64,000 nt of DNA from an uncultured Porphyromonas sp. (GCF_938039215.1 NZ_CALHVI010000005.1:16845-80844), one strand, 5' to 3'; positions 35,077 through 43,969 are shown, counted from the first letter of the stretch. Numbers and translations are program-made. Notes: generated from the sequence alone by a model not told the origin.

Positions 35077-35358
35077 TCAGAAGTAGTGGAGTAGGGAGAA
35101 AAGGAGGGAGATGAGCCCTGTAGAGATCAGCAGGGCAGCAGGAGTGATGATCCAGGCGCTCTGACCATACTGCCGAGATGCTAGCTGTGCTAGGATGAAG
35201 ACGATGACCAGAGGAAGGACCACGGAGAGGACGATCATCCCTGGACGATGCCCCAAGAAGAGGTGGTTCATCATTTGCAGTGAGAGCGAAATGAAGAACG
35301 CTAGGAGTGATAAGGAGAAGATCACTATTACTGTGAAGATGGTGGGCCTTGGGTACAC
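35077..35358 (-). CDS. Small membrane protein, unknown
   Basis: A 93-residue hydrophobic protein with three membrane segments (about 8-28, 39-60, 70-90). The start codon is GTG at 35358; the frame upstream has a stop, and no ATG is available. A TAnnTTTG box (TACATTTG, 35475-35482) on the minus strand supports transcription. No family is recognised. It could be an accessory membrane peptide, but nothing in the context points to a role. Confidence 0.55.
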   Translation of the reverse strand: MYPRPTIFTVIVIFSLSLLAFFISLSLQMMNHLFLGHRPGMIVLSVVLPLVIVFILAQLASRQYGQSAWIITPAALLISTGLISLLFSLLHYF

Positions 35359-35474
35359 GAGCTTGATGTGTTATGGCGGGCGTGTGCTTACAGTAAGCGA
35401 GCGTCTGTCGGTGATAGGAGGGTTAGGCTCCTGTGTATGGGCTACGGCTTAGAAGATAGAGGCTATCTCTAGGA

Positions 35475-35482
35475 CAAATGTA
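35475..35482 (-). promoter_or_regulatory. Bacteroidota -7 box for the small membrane gene
   Basis: TACATTTG on the minus strand, about 117 bp upstream of the GTG, which implies a leader of about 100 nt. Confidence 0.45.
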
Positions 35483-35599
35483 CGAGTATTTTTCTCGATA
35501 TGCTACAAGGTGAGATTACTTAAATTTATTAGAATAGAGACGTTTAGCGAAACCTCTTTTCTTCTGACCCTATTCTCCTAGAGATAGCCACCTAGTACC

Positions 35600-35668
35600 A
35601 GTAGCGCCTCCGAAGTGGTAACAGTAGTGCCTCTCAGGAGGAAACAGTAGTGCCTTCGAGCCCTTGTC
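35600..35668. repeat. 23-bp tandem array upstream of mazG
   Basis: AGTAGCGCCTC (35600), AGTAGTGCCTC (35623) and AGTAGTGCCTT (35646) are exactly 23 bp apart. The core is shared with the array before glyS at 8481-8572, so these are members of one dispersed repeat family. It lies between divergent genes. Confidence 0.85.
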
Positions 35669-35737
35669 TAGAGACCTCCCAGAGGATGGACGACTGCTCC
35701 TCACGGGGGCGGGTAGAGCCACTCGCTGGTATTCCCT

Positions 35738-35745
35738 TATCTTTG
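35738..35745 (+). promoter_or_regulatory. Bacteroidota -7 box for mazG-deoC
   Basis: TATCTTTG fits TAnnTTTG, 57 bp upstream of the ATG at 35802. Confidence 0.6.
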
Positions 35746-35801
35746 TGGGATAGGAGCAAGGCTCCTCCGGCTAGACATACAGCTTCGACAATACCTACAC
35801 G

Positions 35802-36170
35802 ATGGACAGCAGACTGACCCTCTCTGATGCTCAGCGCCTCGTCGACGAATGGATACAGACCTACGGCGTACGCTACTTCTCCCCCCTGACGAATATGGCT
35901 ATTCTCACCGAAGAAGTGGGTGAGGTCGCCCGGCTTATGGCTCGCCTCTATGGTGATCAGAGCTTCAAGAAGAGCGATGAGGGGAAGACGCTCGATGATG
36001 AACTGGCAGATGTACTCTGGGTGCTCCTCTGCATCGCTAATCAGACGGGAGTCGATCTCCATAGCGCTCTGATGAAGAATATCGAGAAGAAGACCCAGCG
36101 AGACCGAGATCGCCATCGTGCTAACCCCAAGCTAGCCGCCACCGAAGAAGAAATAGAACCTAAGCAATAG
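35802..36170 (+). CDS. MazG-like nucleotide pyrophosphohydrolase
   Basis: A 122-residue all-alpha NTP pyrophosphohydrolase of the single-domain MazG type. The metal-binding motif appears as LTEEVGEVARL (residues ~37-47) and DDELADVLWVL (~66-76), supplying the Glu and Asp ligands for magnesium. These enzymes hydrolyse (d)NTPs to monophosphate and pyrophosphate, cleaning non-canonical nucleotides. It leads a two-gene run with deoC (8 bp apart), giving both genes a nucleotide-metabolism setting. Confidence 0.85.
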   Translation: MDSRLTLSDAQRLVDEWIQTYGVRYFSPLTNMAILTEEVGEVARLMARLYGDQSFKKSDEGKTLDDELADVLWVLLCIANQTGVDLHSALMKNIEKKTQRDRDRHRANPKLAATEEEIEPKQ

Positions 36171-36178
36171 TTTACTCC

Positions 36179-37054
36179 ATGGTAGAAACAAACTTAACTA
36201 AGTACACCGAGGCTTTTGAAGCCTTCGCCCCCGCTCTCTCCCTAGAGGAGATCGACAGCCGTATCGCTAAGATCCTCGAAGAGGGCTATGAGCGCAACAA
36301 CACCCGTGAGGTGAAGAAGTTCCTTCACTCCACCATTGATCTCACCACGCTGGCAGGAGCAGACACCGAAGAGAAGGTGGCTCAGCTCGTCGGCTCTGTC
36401 AATGACTTCGAGGGGACGGAGGATGTCCCTTCGGTCGCTGCTATCTGCGTCTACCCCAACTTCGTCAAGACCGTGCGTGAGGTGCTCACTGCTTCGGGGG
36501 TCCAAGTCGCTTGTGTCAGTGGTGCCTTCCCCGCATCACAGAGCTTCACCGAAGTGAAGATCGCCGAGACGGCGCTTGCCGTCGCTGCTGGTGCCGACGA
36601 GATCGACATCGTACTCAATCTAGGTGCTTTCCTCTCGGGCGACTACCTCGAAGCCTCTACCGAGATCGAAGAACAGAAGGCTACGGCTCGAGGTGCTCAC
36701 CTCAAGGTCATCCTCGAGACGGGTGCGCTCAAGGAGCCCGAACTTATTCGCCGAGCCAGCATCCTTGCCCTCTTCTCTGGGGCTGACTTCCTCAAGACTT
36801 CTACGGGGAAGGAATATCCAGGTGCGGATCTGCGTGCTGCCTACATCCTCTGCTCCGTCCTCAAGGAGTACAAGGAGAAGTATGGCGAGCAGCGTGGGGT
36901 GAAGTTCAGTGGGGGTATCCGTTCGGCCGAAGAGGCTGTGAAGTACTACACGCTGGTAGAAGCGATCCTCGGCAAGGAATGGCTCGACAATCGCTTCTTC
37001 CGCATCGGTGCAAGTAGTCTCGTAGGCAGTCTCCAGAAGGAGATCCTTGGCTAG
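36179..37054 (+). CDS. deoC: Deoxyribose-phosphate aldolase
   Basis: Class I aldolase that cleaves 2-deoxyribose 5-phosphate to glyceraldehyde 3-phosphate and acetaldehyde. The Schiff-base Lys206 sits in ADFLKTSTGK, with KVILETGAL (176-184) and GADEIDIVLNLGA (138-150) as further active-site strands, and a second essential Lys in GVKFSGGIR. At 291 residues it is of the longer DeoC form with an N-terminal helical extension of ~40 residues. Cytoplasmic, in nucleoside salvage. Confidence 0.95.
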   Translation: MVETNLTKYTEAFEAFAPALSLEEIDSRIAKILEEGYERNNTREVKKFLHSTIDLTTLAGADTEEKVAQLVGSVNDFEGTEDVPSVAAICVYPNFVKTVREVLTASGVQVACVSGAFPASQSFTEVKIAETALAVAAGADEIDIVLNLGAFLSGDYLEASTEIEEQKATARGAHLKVILETGALKEPELIRRASILALFSGADFLKTSTGKEYPGADLRAAYILCSVLKEYKEKYGEQRGVKFSGGIRSAEEAVKYYTLVEAILGKEWLDNRFFRIGASSLVGSLQKEILG

Positions 37055-37060
37055 TCCGAG

Positions 37061-37089
37061 CCTTCGCCTTCCGAAGGATAGGTTTTTTC
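37061..37089 (+). terminator. Terminator after deoC
   Basis: CCTTCG (37061-37066) pairs with CGAAGG (37072-37077); TTTTTT follows at 37083-37088. Confidence 0.7.
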
Positions 37090-37159
37090 TTAGGTAGCGC
37101 CTCCCAGAGCATGTGCTTAGCCCCTACGGCTCGGTGCTGTATGCTCAGCTACCCAGTAC

Positions 37160-37201
37160 AGCTAGCGCTCAGGATGATCCATCCCGAGCGCTAGCTCTTT
37201 A
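37160..37201. terminator. Bidirectional terminator between deoC and the dipeptidase gene
   Basis: AGCTAGCGCTC (37160-37170) pairs with GAGCGCTAGCT (37186-37196), with inner pairing and a following T-rich tract. Confidence 0.7.
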
Positions 37202-37253
37202 TTATCTATTGCTCCCATAGGGGAGCGCTCATAGCTCCGCCATCACGGCGGGA

Positions 37254-37919
37254 CTAGAAGGCGAGGAGCCGATAGCGCTTGCGCACCTCTCCCATAGACA
37301 TACGCTCCTGATAGTGCCACCACTCCTTGTCATAGGGGCGCAGGCCTTCAGCCCCCAGCAGACGGCGCATGAGCGCCCTATTGCGTGGCACTTCTTCGGA
37401 GAAGATCCCCGCACGTACACGAGCCTCTTCGTTGCCAAGGTGAGCCTCCTCACCGAAGTGATCGAAGGGGCTTCCCATATCTAGGGGCTTGCCCTTGTCG
37501 TCGATGATGGTGAGGTCGACAGCGACCCCATAGTTGTGCCGTCCGCCTCGCTCGGGTGCTGCTACGTAGATCTTCTTGGGTGTGCCAGCGACAGCTTGGT
37601 ACATCCGTCGCTGGACGCTCTGGGGGCGAGCAGCGTCGTAGATGAGGAAGCGGTAGCCTGGGAGCTCTGCCTCGAGGGCTTGCTGAGCACGGGCCAGGGC
37701 ACGAGCGAGGTTGGGGTGAAGGTAAGCCTTCTTGAGTGTGCCGTACATATTTTCCCCGATGAAGTTGTCTCGGGTAGCGTACTTCAGTTCGACACGGATA
37801 TGCGGGGCAAGCTGGGTGACCTCGACCATGCCATGCGCACGCATGAGCGAGTCGAAGCCCTGAGCCGAGAGGCTCGTGCTCCAGAGGAGGAGCAGGGGAA
37901 GGAGGAGTCGTAGAAGCAT
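37254..37919 (-). CDS. D-alanyl-D-alanine dipeptidase, VanX/DdpX family
   Basis: Zinc metallopeptidase that cleaves D-Ala-D-Ala, here exported: residues 1-~20 (MLLRLLLPLLLLWSTSLSAQ) form a signal peptide. Zinc ligands are in RHNYGVAVDLTI (SxHxxGxAxD type) and the later EWWHY motif, with Arg in YDAARPQSVQ shaping the site. The ATG at 37919 is chosen because it starts the signal peptide; an ATG at 37967 would add a non-conserved leader. There is no vanH or vanA ligase near, so a peptidoglycan recycling or nutritional role fits better than resistance. Confidence 0.88.
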   Translation of the reverse strand: MLLRLLLPLLLLWSTSLSAQGFDSLMRAHGMVEVTQLAPHIRVELKYATRDNFIGENMYGTLKKAYLHPNLARALARAQQALEAELPGYRFLIYDAARPQSVQRRMYQAVAGTPKKIYVAAPERGGRHNYGVAVDLTIIDDKGKPLDMGSPFDHFGEEAHLGNEEARVRAGIFSEEVPRNRALMRRLLGAEGLRPYDKEWWHYQERMSMGEVRKRYRLLAF

Positions 37920-38127
37920 CTTGTGAGGCGTGCTCTGCTTAGTCAAGAGCGGGGGCAAGATACGCAAAATAATAGGCTCGGGGGAGTGAGGTTAGTCCTA
38001 GAGAAGTAACTAGCTCCCGCCTAAGCTATCCTACTGATGGATCTCCCAGATCGACGAGGGTATCCTTCTGGAAGCTCCCTGCTTCCCCCCATGACCTGTA
38101 TGAGAGATAGACTGCCGCATCAAAGAG

Positions 38128-38172
38128 GCGAGGCTACGCCACAAGCTAAGGGTGCTTGTGACGTAGCCTCGC
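38128..38172. terminator. Long hairpin downstream of the propeller lipoprotein gene
   Basis: A stem of about 19-20 bp with one mismatch (38128-38147 with 38153-38172, outer GCGAGGCTACG/CGTAGCCTCGC) and a 5-6-base loop lies 30 bp beyond the lipoprotein stop. T-runs are weak on both sides. Confidence 0.6.
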
Positions 38173-38202
38173 TGGTCTTAGGACACTAAGACTTGGGATG
38201 AA

Positions 38203-39486
38203 CTAGGGGCGACGACCGTTGAGGAAGATCGCATTCACATCGGCTGCATAGTGCAGATCAAGCTCACGGAGCTTCTTAGCGGGGACATTGTCCTCCTTGA
38301 AGAGCGAGAAGACCAGCACCTTCGTCAGGTCATGCAGGAGAGGACCCGAGCGTCCTTGGTCAAGGTAGGAGACGAAGAGCTGATCGAGGTCGGGGTTGAA
38401 CCCGACTTGCATCTTGTAGCCCTGCCTATTGTCCGCCTCCGTGCGCCCTGCGATGGTGTAGTAGCGAGTAGACACGAGTCCCTGGACTTTATTCTCTTCG
38501 CTCGGGAGCGTGAGCTTCGCTGTGTAGACACTGCGTTCCTTGGCATCGGAGCCCCCTTGGTCCGAGGTGCTCCCCGAATAATAGAGGCGCTGGGAGCGGG
38601 CATCATAGCAGATGCTTCGGCCGACTTGCTCGGTGAGGGTGAAGCGAGCCACGACCTTCCCCTCCTTCATGGAGAAGAGGTAGTAGCGAGCGGAGCTGTC
38701 TTTCAGAACGAGCCACTCTTCGCCTGCTCGCAGGACCTCCTTGATCGTAGCGCCCGAGAGGGCGATGGGGATCTTGCGGGCAGCAAGACTCCCCTTATCG
38801 AAGGCAAAGGCTTCCGTACCGTAGCGAACGAAGAAGTACCCATGATCCTCCCAAGACGCTCCGCCCGAAGCGAAGCCCCAGATCCCCGTAAGTGGCTTCA
38901 TCTCACCCGTCTCGACATCGAGGCGGTAGTAGTGCTTCTTGTCGAAGGAGAGATAGGTAGATCCATCGCTAAGCGTAAAGGATTGGCGTACCCATTCATC
39001 CCCGTCGTTAGGCTGGCGGATAAGGAGGTTCTTGACGATCTTCATCGTCTTTGCGTCGAAGAGGAAAAGACGGGAAGCATGCTTGGAGCCCGTGAAGTCG
39101 TACTTCGCTAGATAAGCTAGATAGTCTCCAGCACGGCTCAGCGTGCCTTCGCAGATCTCGCCCTTGCCCTCGAAGTCACTATTGCCTTCTGCCCCCTTCT
39201 CGGAGAAGACGCTCGTGAGCTGCTCGCCCTTCCGGTCGAGGAGGAAAAGCGAGGGCGATACCCCGACTTCCGAAGGCTGGCTCGTCAAGACGGAGGCCAG
39301 TCCTTGGTTGAAGAGGATGGTATAGCCTTGGTAACCCTCGTAGGCGGGGGGCTGTGGTGTGGGAGGTGGTGTAGGTGTGGGGGTAGGAGTAGGCTTCGGC
39401 TGGGGCTCTGGTAGGGGTGTGGACTTGTCGCCACAAGCCGTAAGCAGACCGAGCGCAAGCACCACTCCAAAGATGCGGTAGTTCAT
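38203..39486 (-). CDS. Lipoprotein with propeller-like repeats, unknown
   Basis: A 427-residue surface or periplasmic lipoprotein: signal with Cys18 in LLTAC, then a Pro-rich linker (residues ~23-48, mostly Pro, Thr, Lys). The rest is made of repeated four-strand-like segments (KKHYYRLDVETGEMKP, YYLFSMKEGKVVARFTL) that suggest a beta-propeller. No family was recognised with confidence. The next upstream gene is separated by a strong terminator, so this one has its own transcript. Confidence 0.65.
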   Translation of the reverse strand: MNYRIFGVVLALGLLTACGDKSTPLPEPQPKPTPTPTPTPPPTPQPPAYEGYQGYTILFNQGLASVLTSQPSEVGVSPSLFLLDRKGEQLTSVFSEKGAEGNSDFEGKGEICEGTLSRAGDYLAYLAKYDFTGSKHASRLFLFDAKTMKIVKNLLIRQPNDGDEWVRQSFTLSDGSTYLSFDKKHYYRLDVETGEMKPLTGIWGFASGGASWEDHGYFFVRYGTEAFAFDKGSLAARKIPIALSGATIKEVLRAGEEWLVLKDSSARYYLFSMKEGKVVARFTLTEQVGRSICYDARSQRLYYSGSTSDQGGSDAKERSVYTAKLTLPSEENKVQGLVSTRYYTIAGRTEADNRQGYKMQVGFNPDLDQLFVSYLDQGRSGPLLHDLTKVLVFSLFKEDNVPAKKLRELDLHYAADVNAIFLNGRRP

Positions 39487-39519
39487 AGTCTGAGGTATAT
39501 ACAGAGGAAAGAAAAGTAA

Positions 39520-39558
39520 GAAGGCGAGGTAGCCACGCTCGTGGGCTACCTCGCCTTC
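39520..39558 (-). terminator. Terminator after the BspA-like gene
   Basis: GAAGGCGAGGTAGCC (39520-39534) pairs perfectly with GGCTACCTCGCCTTC (39544-39558), loop 9. On the minus strand TTACTTTTCTTT follows. Confidence 0.9.
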
Positions 39559-39570
39559 CTCATGAAGGAC

Positions 39571-41067
39571 TTACTTCAGGTCCTTGACGGTGAAGTTCTT
39601 CCACTTACCGTCGGTGATCTGATAGGTTTCCTTGTTTGCAGGGGTCACGTAGAGGACGGGATCCTTCATCTGACCGAAGGCCACATGACCATCATGGAAA
39701 GGATCATCGTCGCTGTAGGGGTTGAAGTCTACCTCGGGCATAGCACCAAGGAGGACAGCAACACCAGAGTTCTTATAATTGCCATGGAAAGCACCGCGAC
39801 CGATCTTCTTTACAGCAGGTAGGCTGATGTAGGTGATCTTGAGACCATTGCCACTGATGTTAGAGCCACCATTGAAGCAGATATGCCCGATCTCTTCCAG
39901 CTTGGGGAAGTTCACAGCATCGAGTGAAGCGTTATCGAGGAAGCAACCTTCTCCTACTCTCTTCAGCTTGGGCAGGTGAGCATAGTTGAGGCTCGCCGTA
40001 GCATTGAAGGCATAGTTCCCGATTTCTTCTACACCTTCTGCATAGATGGCCTTGAAGTTCTGGAACTTGTCACCGAATACTCCGCCCTCGATACGCTTGA
40101 TGCTGGAGGGAAGGACGAGGACACCGTTCTTACCCTGACCAGCGAGGTAGTATTGGTTCTTGATGCCTTTGAGGACACCATCCTTGACATTGAATGCCTT
40201 GCTATCGAGTTCTGCTGGGATCTTGATACCATCAAGCTTAGCGAAGTGGTGGCGAGCGATGTACTCGAAGTACTGTAGGAAGTTGGGGTTGTTAGCTTCG
40301 TTGAAGACGAGCACCTTGTCCTCTGGGGTATTCCAGAAAGCATCTTCTGCTGTGCCAAAGTCCTTGTCAGTTTCGTCGATAGCGAGGGGAGGACGCTGAG
40401 CGCCACCGAAGTCTACCTTAACTAGACCGATACAGCCCTTGAAGGCAGCAGCACCGATCTTCTTGATACCAGGAGCATGGATCTCCTTGAGGCGAGTGTT
40501 CCCTTCGAAGACCTTATCTGCGATCTCCTTGACAGAAGCTTCGAGCTTGACTACGCCATCGGCAGGAGTCTTGTCAATAGGATAGTTGAGGAGGACACCA
40601 TTCTCGATCTCGATCTGAGTGCCTGGGAGAGGAGTGCCGTTGATCGTCATGAACTGATACTTCTTAGCGAAGTCCATGAAGTCAGCGACCTTCTCTGCAG
40701 GTACGACGAGATCCTTCTCTTCGGAAGTACCATCAAAGGCACCTTCGCCGACAGTTGGCACGGTAGCACCGAGGTGAAGGCTCTTGAGCGAAGAGCCCTT
40801 GAAGGCTGCTGCTCCGATCTTGGTGAGCTTAGGAGCCTTGAGAGTTCTGAGGGTCTTGTAGCCTTCGAAGACCTTATCTGCGATCTCGGTGACTTCAGGC
40901 AGAGAGACAAGCTCCGAGGGCATGATCTCCTTCTCTGGATAAGCAGAGAGGACACCCTTGTCGATCTTGATCCCGCTCTTGGGGAGGACGGGAGTCACGT
41001 CATCCGAGGTACATGAGCTAAGGCCTAGGGTAAGCGTTAAGGCCAGAGTTAGAAACTTCTTGATCAT
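39571..41067 (-). CDS. BspA-type leucine-rich repeat lipoprotein
   Basis: A 498-residue surface lipoprotein with Cys19 in the LSSC lipobox. The mature part holds LRR_5 (BspA) repeats: VTEIADKVFEGYKTLRTLKAPKLTKIGAAAFKG-type units recur, with a duplicated module starting again near residue 155 (VKEIADKVFEGNTRLKE). A different C-terminal portion (IKRIEGGVFGDKF onward) continues the repeat. BspA-type repeats in oral Bacteroidota have been linked to binding host and bacterial surfaces. The following gene on this strand has another terminator between. Confidence 0.85.
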   Translation of the reverse strand: MIKKFLTLALTLTLGLSSCTSDDVTPVLPKSGIKIDKGVLSAYPEKEIMPSELVSLPEVTEIADKVFEGYKTLRTLKAPKLTKIGAAAFKGSSLKSLHLGATVPTVGEGAFDGTSEEKDLVVPAEKVADFMDFAKKYQFMTINGTPLPGTQIEIENGVLLNYPIDKTPADGVVKLEASVKEIADKVFEGNTRLKEIHAPGIKKIGAAAFKGCIGLVKVDFGGAQRPPLAIDETDKDFGTAEDAFWNTPEDKVLVFNEANNPNFLQYFEYIARHHFAKLDGIKIPAELDSKAFNVKDGVLKGIKNQYYLAGQGKNGVLVLPSSIKRIEGGVFGDKFQNFKAIYAEGVEEIGNYAFNATASLNYAHLPKLKRVGEGCFLDNASLDAVNFPKLEEIGHICFNGGSNISGNGLKITYISLPAVKKIGRGAFHGNYKNSGVAVLLGAMPEVDFNPYSDDDPFHDGHVAFGQMKDPVLYVTPANKETYQITDGKWKNFTVKDLK

Positions 41068-41097
41068 AGTGATGAATTGGTTGGAAAAGTAAAGGGG

Positions 41098-41139
41098 CAG
41101 TCTCCCCCTCAGGGCTAGCTTGCGCCGAGGGAGAGACTG
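41098..41139 (-). terminator. Terminator after the plant-type LRR gene
   Basis: A 13-bp stem with one mismatch (41098-41110 with 41127-41139, core CAGTCTC/GAGACTG) is followed on the minus strand by a T-rich tract. Confidence 0.7.
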
Positions 41140-41150
41140 TGCGGGTCTAA

Positions 41151-42482
41151 TTACTTAGGCTCGTTGGTGAAGCCGTAGCCCTCCTGCTGGGGCACGAGGT
41201 GCTTCAGCGTCTTGGGATAGGCGAGGTATTCAGCAGGGATAGCGCCCGTGAGCTTGTTGCCAGAGAGAGCAAAGATTGTGTAGCCGTAGCTAGGGAGACC
41301 TAGGACGTTGGCGTACTTCTCTGCATCAGGCAGCGTGCGCTTGATGCGAGCGGGGATGCTACCAGTGAGCTGGTTGTTGCGGAGGTCCACCCAGAGGAGA
41401 TTGTTCTGCTGTGCACCACCGAAGTCAGTGGGTATCGTACCGGTGAGCTGGTTGTCGTTGAGGTAGATCTGATAGAGCCCTTCAAGTCCAGCAAGCTCAG
41501 CAGGGATCTGGCCCGAGAGCTTGTTGTGCTCGAGGTTGAGGTTCTTGAGCTTCTTCAGACGACCCAGAGAGGCGGGGATCTGACCAGAGAGCTTGTTGTA
41601 GCTGATCATCAGCTCTCGGAGGTTGGCGAGATTACCTAGCTCTGCAGGCAGGGGCTTAGAGAGCTCATTGAGTCCTGCGGAGAGGTACTCCAGACGCTGC
41701 AGTCTGCCAAGCTCTGCGGGGATGCCACCAGTGAAGTGACAGCCGTAGATGGAGAGGTAGCGCAGAGCCGAGAGGTTGCCCAGCTCAGCGGGAAGTTCGC
41801 CCGTGAAGCCCTGGAAGGAGAGGTCGATGTAGCGAGCCTTAGTCAGCTGACCGATCTCACGAGGGAGCTTACCAGAGAGCGTGTACCCGTTGGGGCGATG
41901 CTCACGAGCAGTCTTAGGATTGCCATCCCACCACTGGCTGAGATCGTAGCGGCTGTTGCTTAGATCGAGGGTATCGATCTCCTTAAGCTGCCCGATGGCA
42001 GCGGGCAGTTCGCCCGTGAGGTTGGTGAAGCGCAGACGTAGCGAGTTCAGGCGAGTGAGCTGGAAGAGCTCCTCGGGGATGCTTCCCGAGATCTCACGGT
42101 TGTACTGGAGCTGGAGTGTGCGAAGAGCCGTCAGCTGACCGATGGATGCAGGGATGGAGCCCTTGAGCTTATTCGCACCGAGATAGAGGGCGGTGACACG
42201 AGGCTGACCAGCGACAGTGGAGACACGGACACCGTACCACTTACTTACGGGCTGTTCGCTCGCCCAGTAGTTGGAGTTGGACCAGTTCATCCCGTCGAGG
42301 GCGTTGAAGAGATCGACCAGCGCCAGGCTATCGGTCTGGAGCGAGCCGGAGAGAGGTGCAGAGAGCTCTGTCTCAGCAGCGAGTCCTTCTGTGCGTGGGG
42401 CATCCTGTGCGCCCTTGCTACAGCTGGAGACCCCCGTGCCGATGGCGAGGAGCGTCAGTGCAGATAGAAGAGTTTTCTTCAT
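41151..42482 (-). CDS. Plant-type leucine-rich repeat lipoprotein
   Basis: A 443-residue lipoprotein: signal with Cys21 after VSS, then an N-terminal cap with a DALYLGANKL-like strand, and about ten 24-residue repeats of the form LPxxIGxLxxLxxLxLxxNxLxGxIP. This PS-LRR pattern (GxIPxxLGxL) differs from the BspA repeats next door. The ATG at 42482 starts the signal peptide; the frame extends upstream to 42521 but adds a polar leader. Probably surface exposed with a binding role; partner unknown. Confidence 0.85.
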   Translation of the reverse strand: MKKTLLSALTLLAIGTGVSSCSKGAQDAPRTEGLAAETELSAPLSGSLQTDSLALVDLFNALDGMNWSNSNYWASEQPVSKWYGVRVSTVAGQPRVTALYLGANKLKGSIPASIGQLTALRTLQLQYNREISGSIPEELFQLTRLNSLRLRFTNLTGELPAAIGQLKEIDTLDLSNSRYDLSQWWDGNPKTAREHRPNGYTLSGKLPREIGQLTKARYIDLSFQGFTGELPAELGNLSALRYLSIYGCHFTGGIPAELGRLQRLEYLSAGLNELSKPLPAELGNLANLRELMISYNKLSGQIPASLGRLKKLKNLNLEHNKLSGQIPAELAGLEGLYQIYLNDNQLTGTIPTDFGGAQQNNLLWVDLRNNQLTGSIPARIKRTLPDAEKYANVLGLPSYGYTIFALSGNKLTGAIPAEYLAYPKTLKHLVPQQEGYGFTNEPK

Positions 42483-42525
42483 CGAAAGGTGATTATAATT
42501 TAGTGAACGATTATTACTCAAGGCA

Positions 42526-42565
42526 CGCTCTGGCCTTAGCCCCCGAAAGGGATAAGGCCAAAGCG
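42526..42565. terminator. Hairpin after the second DUF5074 gene
   Basis: CGCTCTGGCCTTA (42526-42538) pairs with TAAGGCCAAAGCG (42553-42565) with one mismatch, loop 14. It lies between the DUF5074 stop and the LRR start. Confidence 0.5.
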
Positions 42566-42652
42566 TCCGGTGAATACTCTGTTGCTTTTAGGCGAGTGCT
42601 GCGCCACAGAGACCGAAGCTCTATGCCAAGCGCTCGCTAGGGGAGCGGGTTG

Positions 42653-43969
42653 CTAGGGAATGAAGTAGAAGCCTGCGGGGAAGGCATTCACCTTCTCACG
42701 CTTGAAGAGGAGACTCCCGTCGGGATTGAGGACGAGGGTAATGTTCTTCTTGTAGGTGCCCCAGTCCCCGAAGGAAGCGAAGTAGATATGTCCCGTCTTG
42801 GGATCTACACCGAGGCTATTGTAGTAGATCTTCGCCTCAGAGTCTAGCTTCAGGATATCCACGATCTCCTTGGTTTCATTCTTAGAGAAGTCGTGGCGGT
42901 AGATGACAGGCTTCTGCTCCGTGAAGAAGATCTGATTGTCTTGAGCGAAGATCGCTGAGGTCGCCGTCCATCCCTTAGATAGAGACTGAGTCGTGGTATG
43001 CTTCTCGAGGATCTTGACCTCCGAAGCTGATACGCTTAGCTTGGCAAGGGTGTTGGGCTCGGAGTAAGAGAGCCAGAGCTGACCATTAGGAGCAAGCGCA
43101 AGCCCCGAGGGAGAGCCTTCGGGAAGAGCGAATGTCTGCTTCACCTGCCCATCTTGGAGCACAAGGAGCTTCTTAGTCGAAGTCGTCGCTACGACGAGAT
43201 CACCGATGGTAGCCATGCGGAGTTTATTGGCCTTATCCGTGCCAGGGATGAGGTTGAAGCGTCCATCCTCCGTACCGCTATAGATCCCGCTGTTACCTCT
43301 GAGGTAGATGCGACCATTGACGACCGCGATATGTGTAGGCCAGTCGGCAGCGGTTTTAGGATCGTTGATGATCTTGATCTTCTCCAGCGTCTTAGCATCA
43401 GCGATGGTCAGCATCCCTTCGCCGCCATTCTTAGGTCCATTCTGAGAGAGGATGTAGACCTTACCATTGGCGAAAGCCATATCCTGACAGACATTACCCA
43501 GCTTCGTGCCATTGACACGGATGTAGGCGCTATCGAGGACGAACTTCTTCGAGGCATCGATATAGGTGAGTGTACCCGTCTCATTGCTCATGTTCCCTTC
43601 GTTGAGGAGGAAGGCTCCCGAGGTGAAGCGAGCGGCGACAGAGAAGTCCTTGCTTACCTTGCCCCCATTGCGCTTATCGACAAGATCAACCTTGTAGCTT
43701 CCAGTGCGGGGCTGAGTGAAGGCATAGTCCTTGCCTTCGGCGACTTCCTTACCATTGACTACCCAAGTGAGCTTGGCATCAGCCTTAGCTCCCTGAGCAG
43801 AGAGGCGCACTGTGTCGAACTGCAGGAGGCTCGTCGTCTTAGCCTCGATCGTAAATCCAGGCTGAGGAGTGGGAGTAGGGGTAGGCTTGGGCGAAGGATC
43901 ATCCTTCTTACAAGCTGTTGCTAGGCTGAGGATACCAGCGATCCCAGCGAGGAGGAGTTTCTTATTCAT
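42653..43969 (-). CDS. DUF5074-type propeller lipoprotein with Ig/PKD-like N-terminal domain
   Basis: A 438-residue lipoprotein, Cys20 in LATAC, then a Pro/Thr linker. Residues ~40-112 look like an Ig/PKD-type domain (LTWVVNGKEVAEGKDYAF). From about 115 the sequence opens with SGAFLLNEGNMSNETGTLTY, the opening shared with the protein at 45088, and continues as a YncE-like seven-bladed propeller. This DUF5074 group includes the BtuG-type corrinoid-binding proteins. It is the last gene of the four-gene operon headed by the TonB receptor. Confidence 0.8.
   Translation of the reverse strand: MNKKLLLAGIAGILSLATACKKDDPSPKPTPTPTPQPGFTIEAKTTSLLQFDTVRLSAQGAKADAKLTWVVNGKEVAEGKDYAFTQPRTGSYKVDLVDKRNGGKVSKDFSVAARFTSGAFLLNEGNMSNETGTLTYIDASKKFVLDSAYIRVNGTKLGNVCQDMAFANGKVYILSQNGPKNGGEGMLTIADAKTLEKIKIINDPKTAADWPTHIAVVNGRIYLRGNSGIYSGTEDGRFNLIPGTDKANKLRMATIGDLVVATTSTKKLLVLQDGQVKQTFALPEGSPSGLALAPNGQLWLSYSEPNTLAKLSVSASEVKILEKHTTTQSLSKGWTATSAIFAQDNQIFFTEQKPVIYRHDFSKNETKEIVDILKLDSEAKIYYNSLGVDPKTGHIYFASFGDWGTYKKNITLVLNPDGSLLFKREKVNAFPAGFYFIP

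Noticed and set aside
37254..37919. VanX-type dipeptidase as a vancomycin resistance gene
   Set aside because: No vanH, vanA/B ligase or regulator is adjacent, and the protein has a signal peptide; a metabolic role fits better.
38251..39111. 286-residue frame opposite the propeller lipoprotein
   Set aside because: The opposite strand carries a signal peptide, a lipobox and a regular strand pattern; this frame has none.
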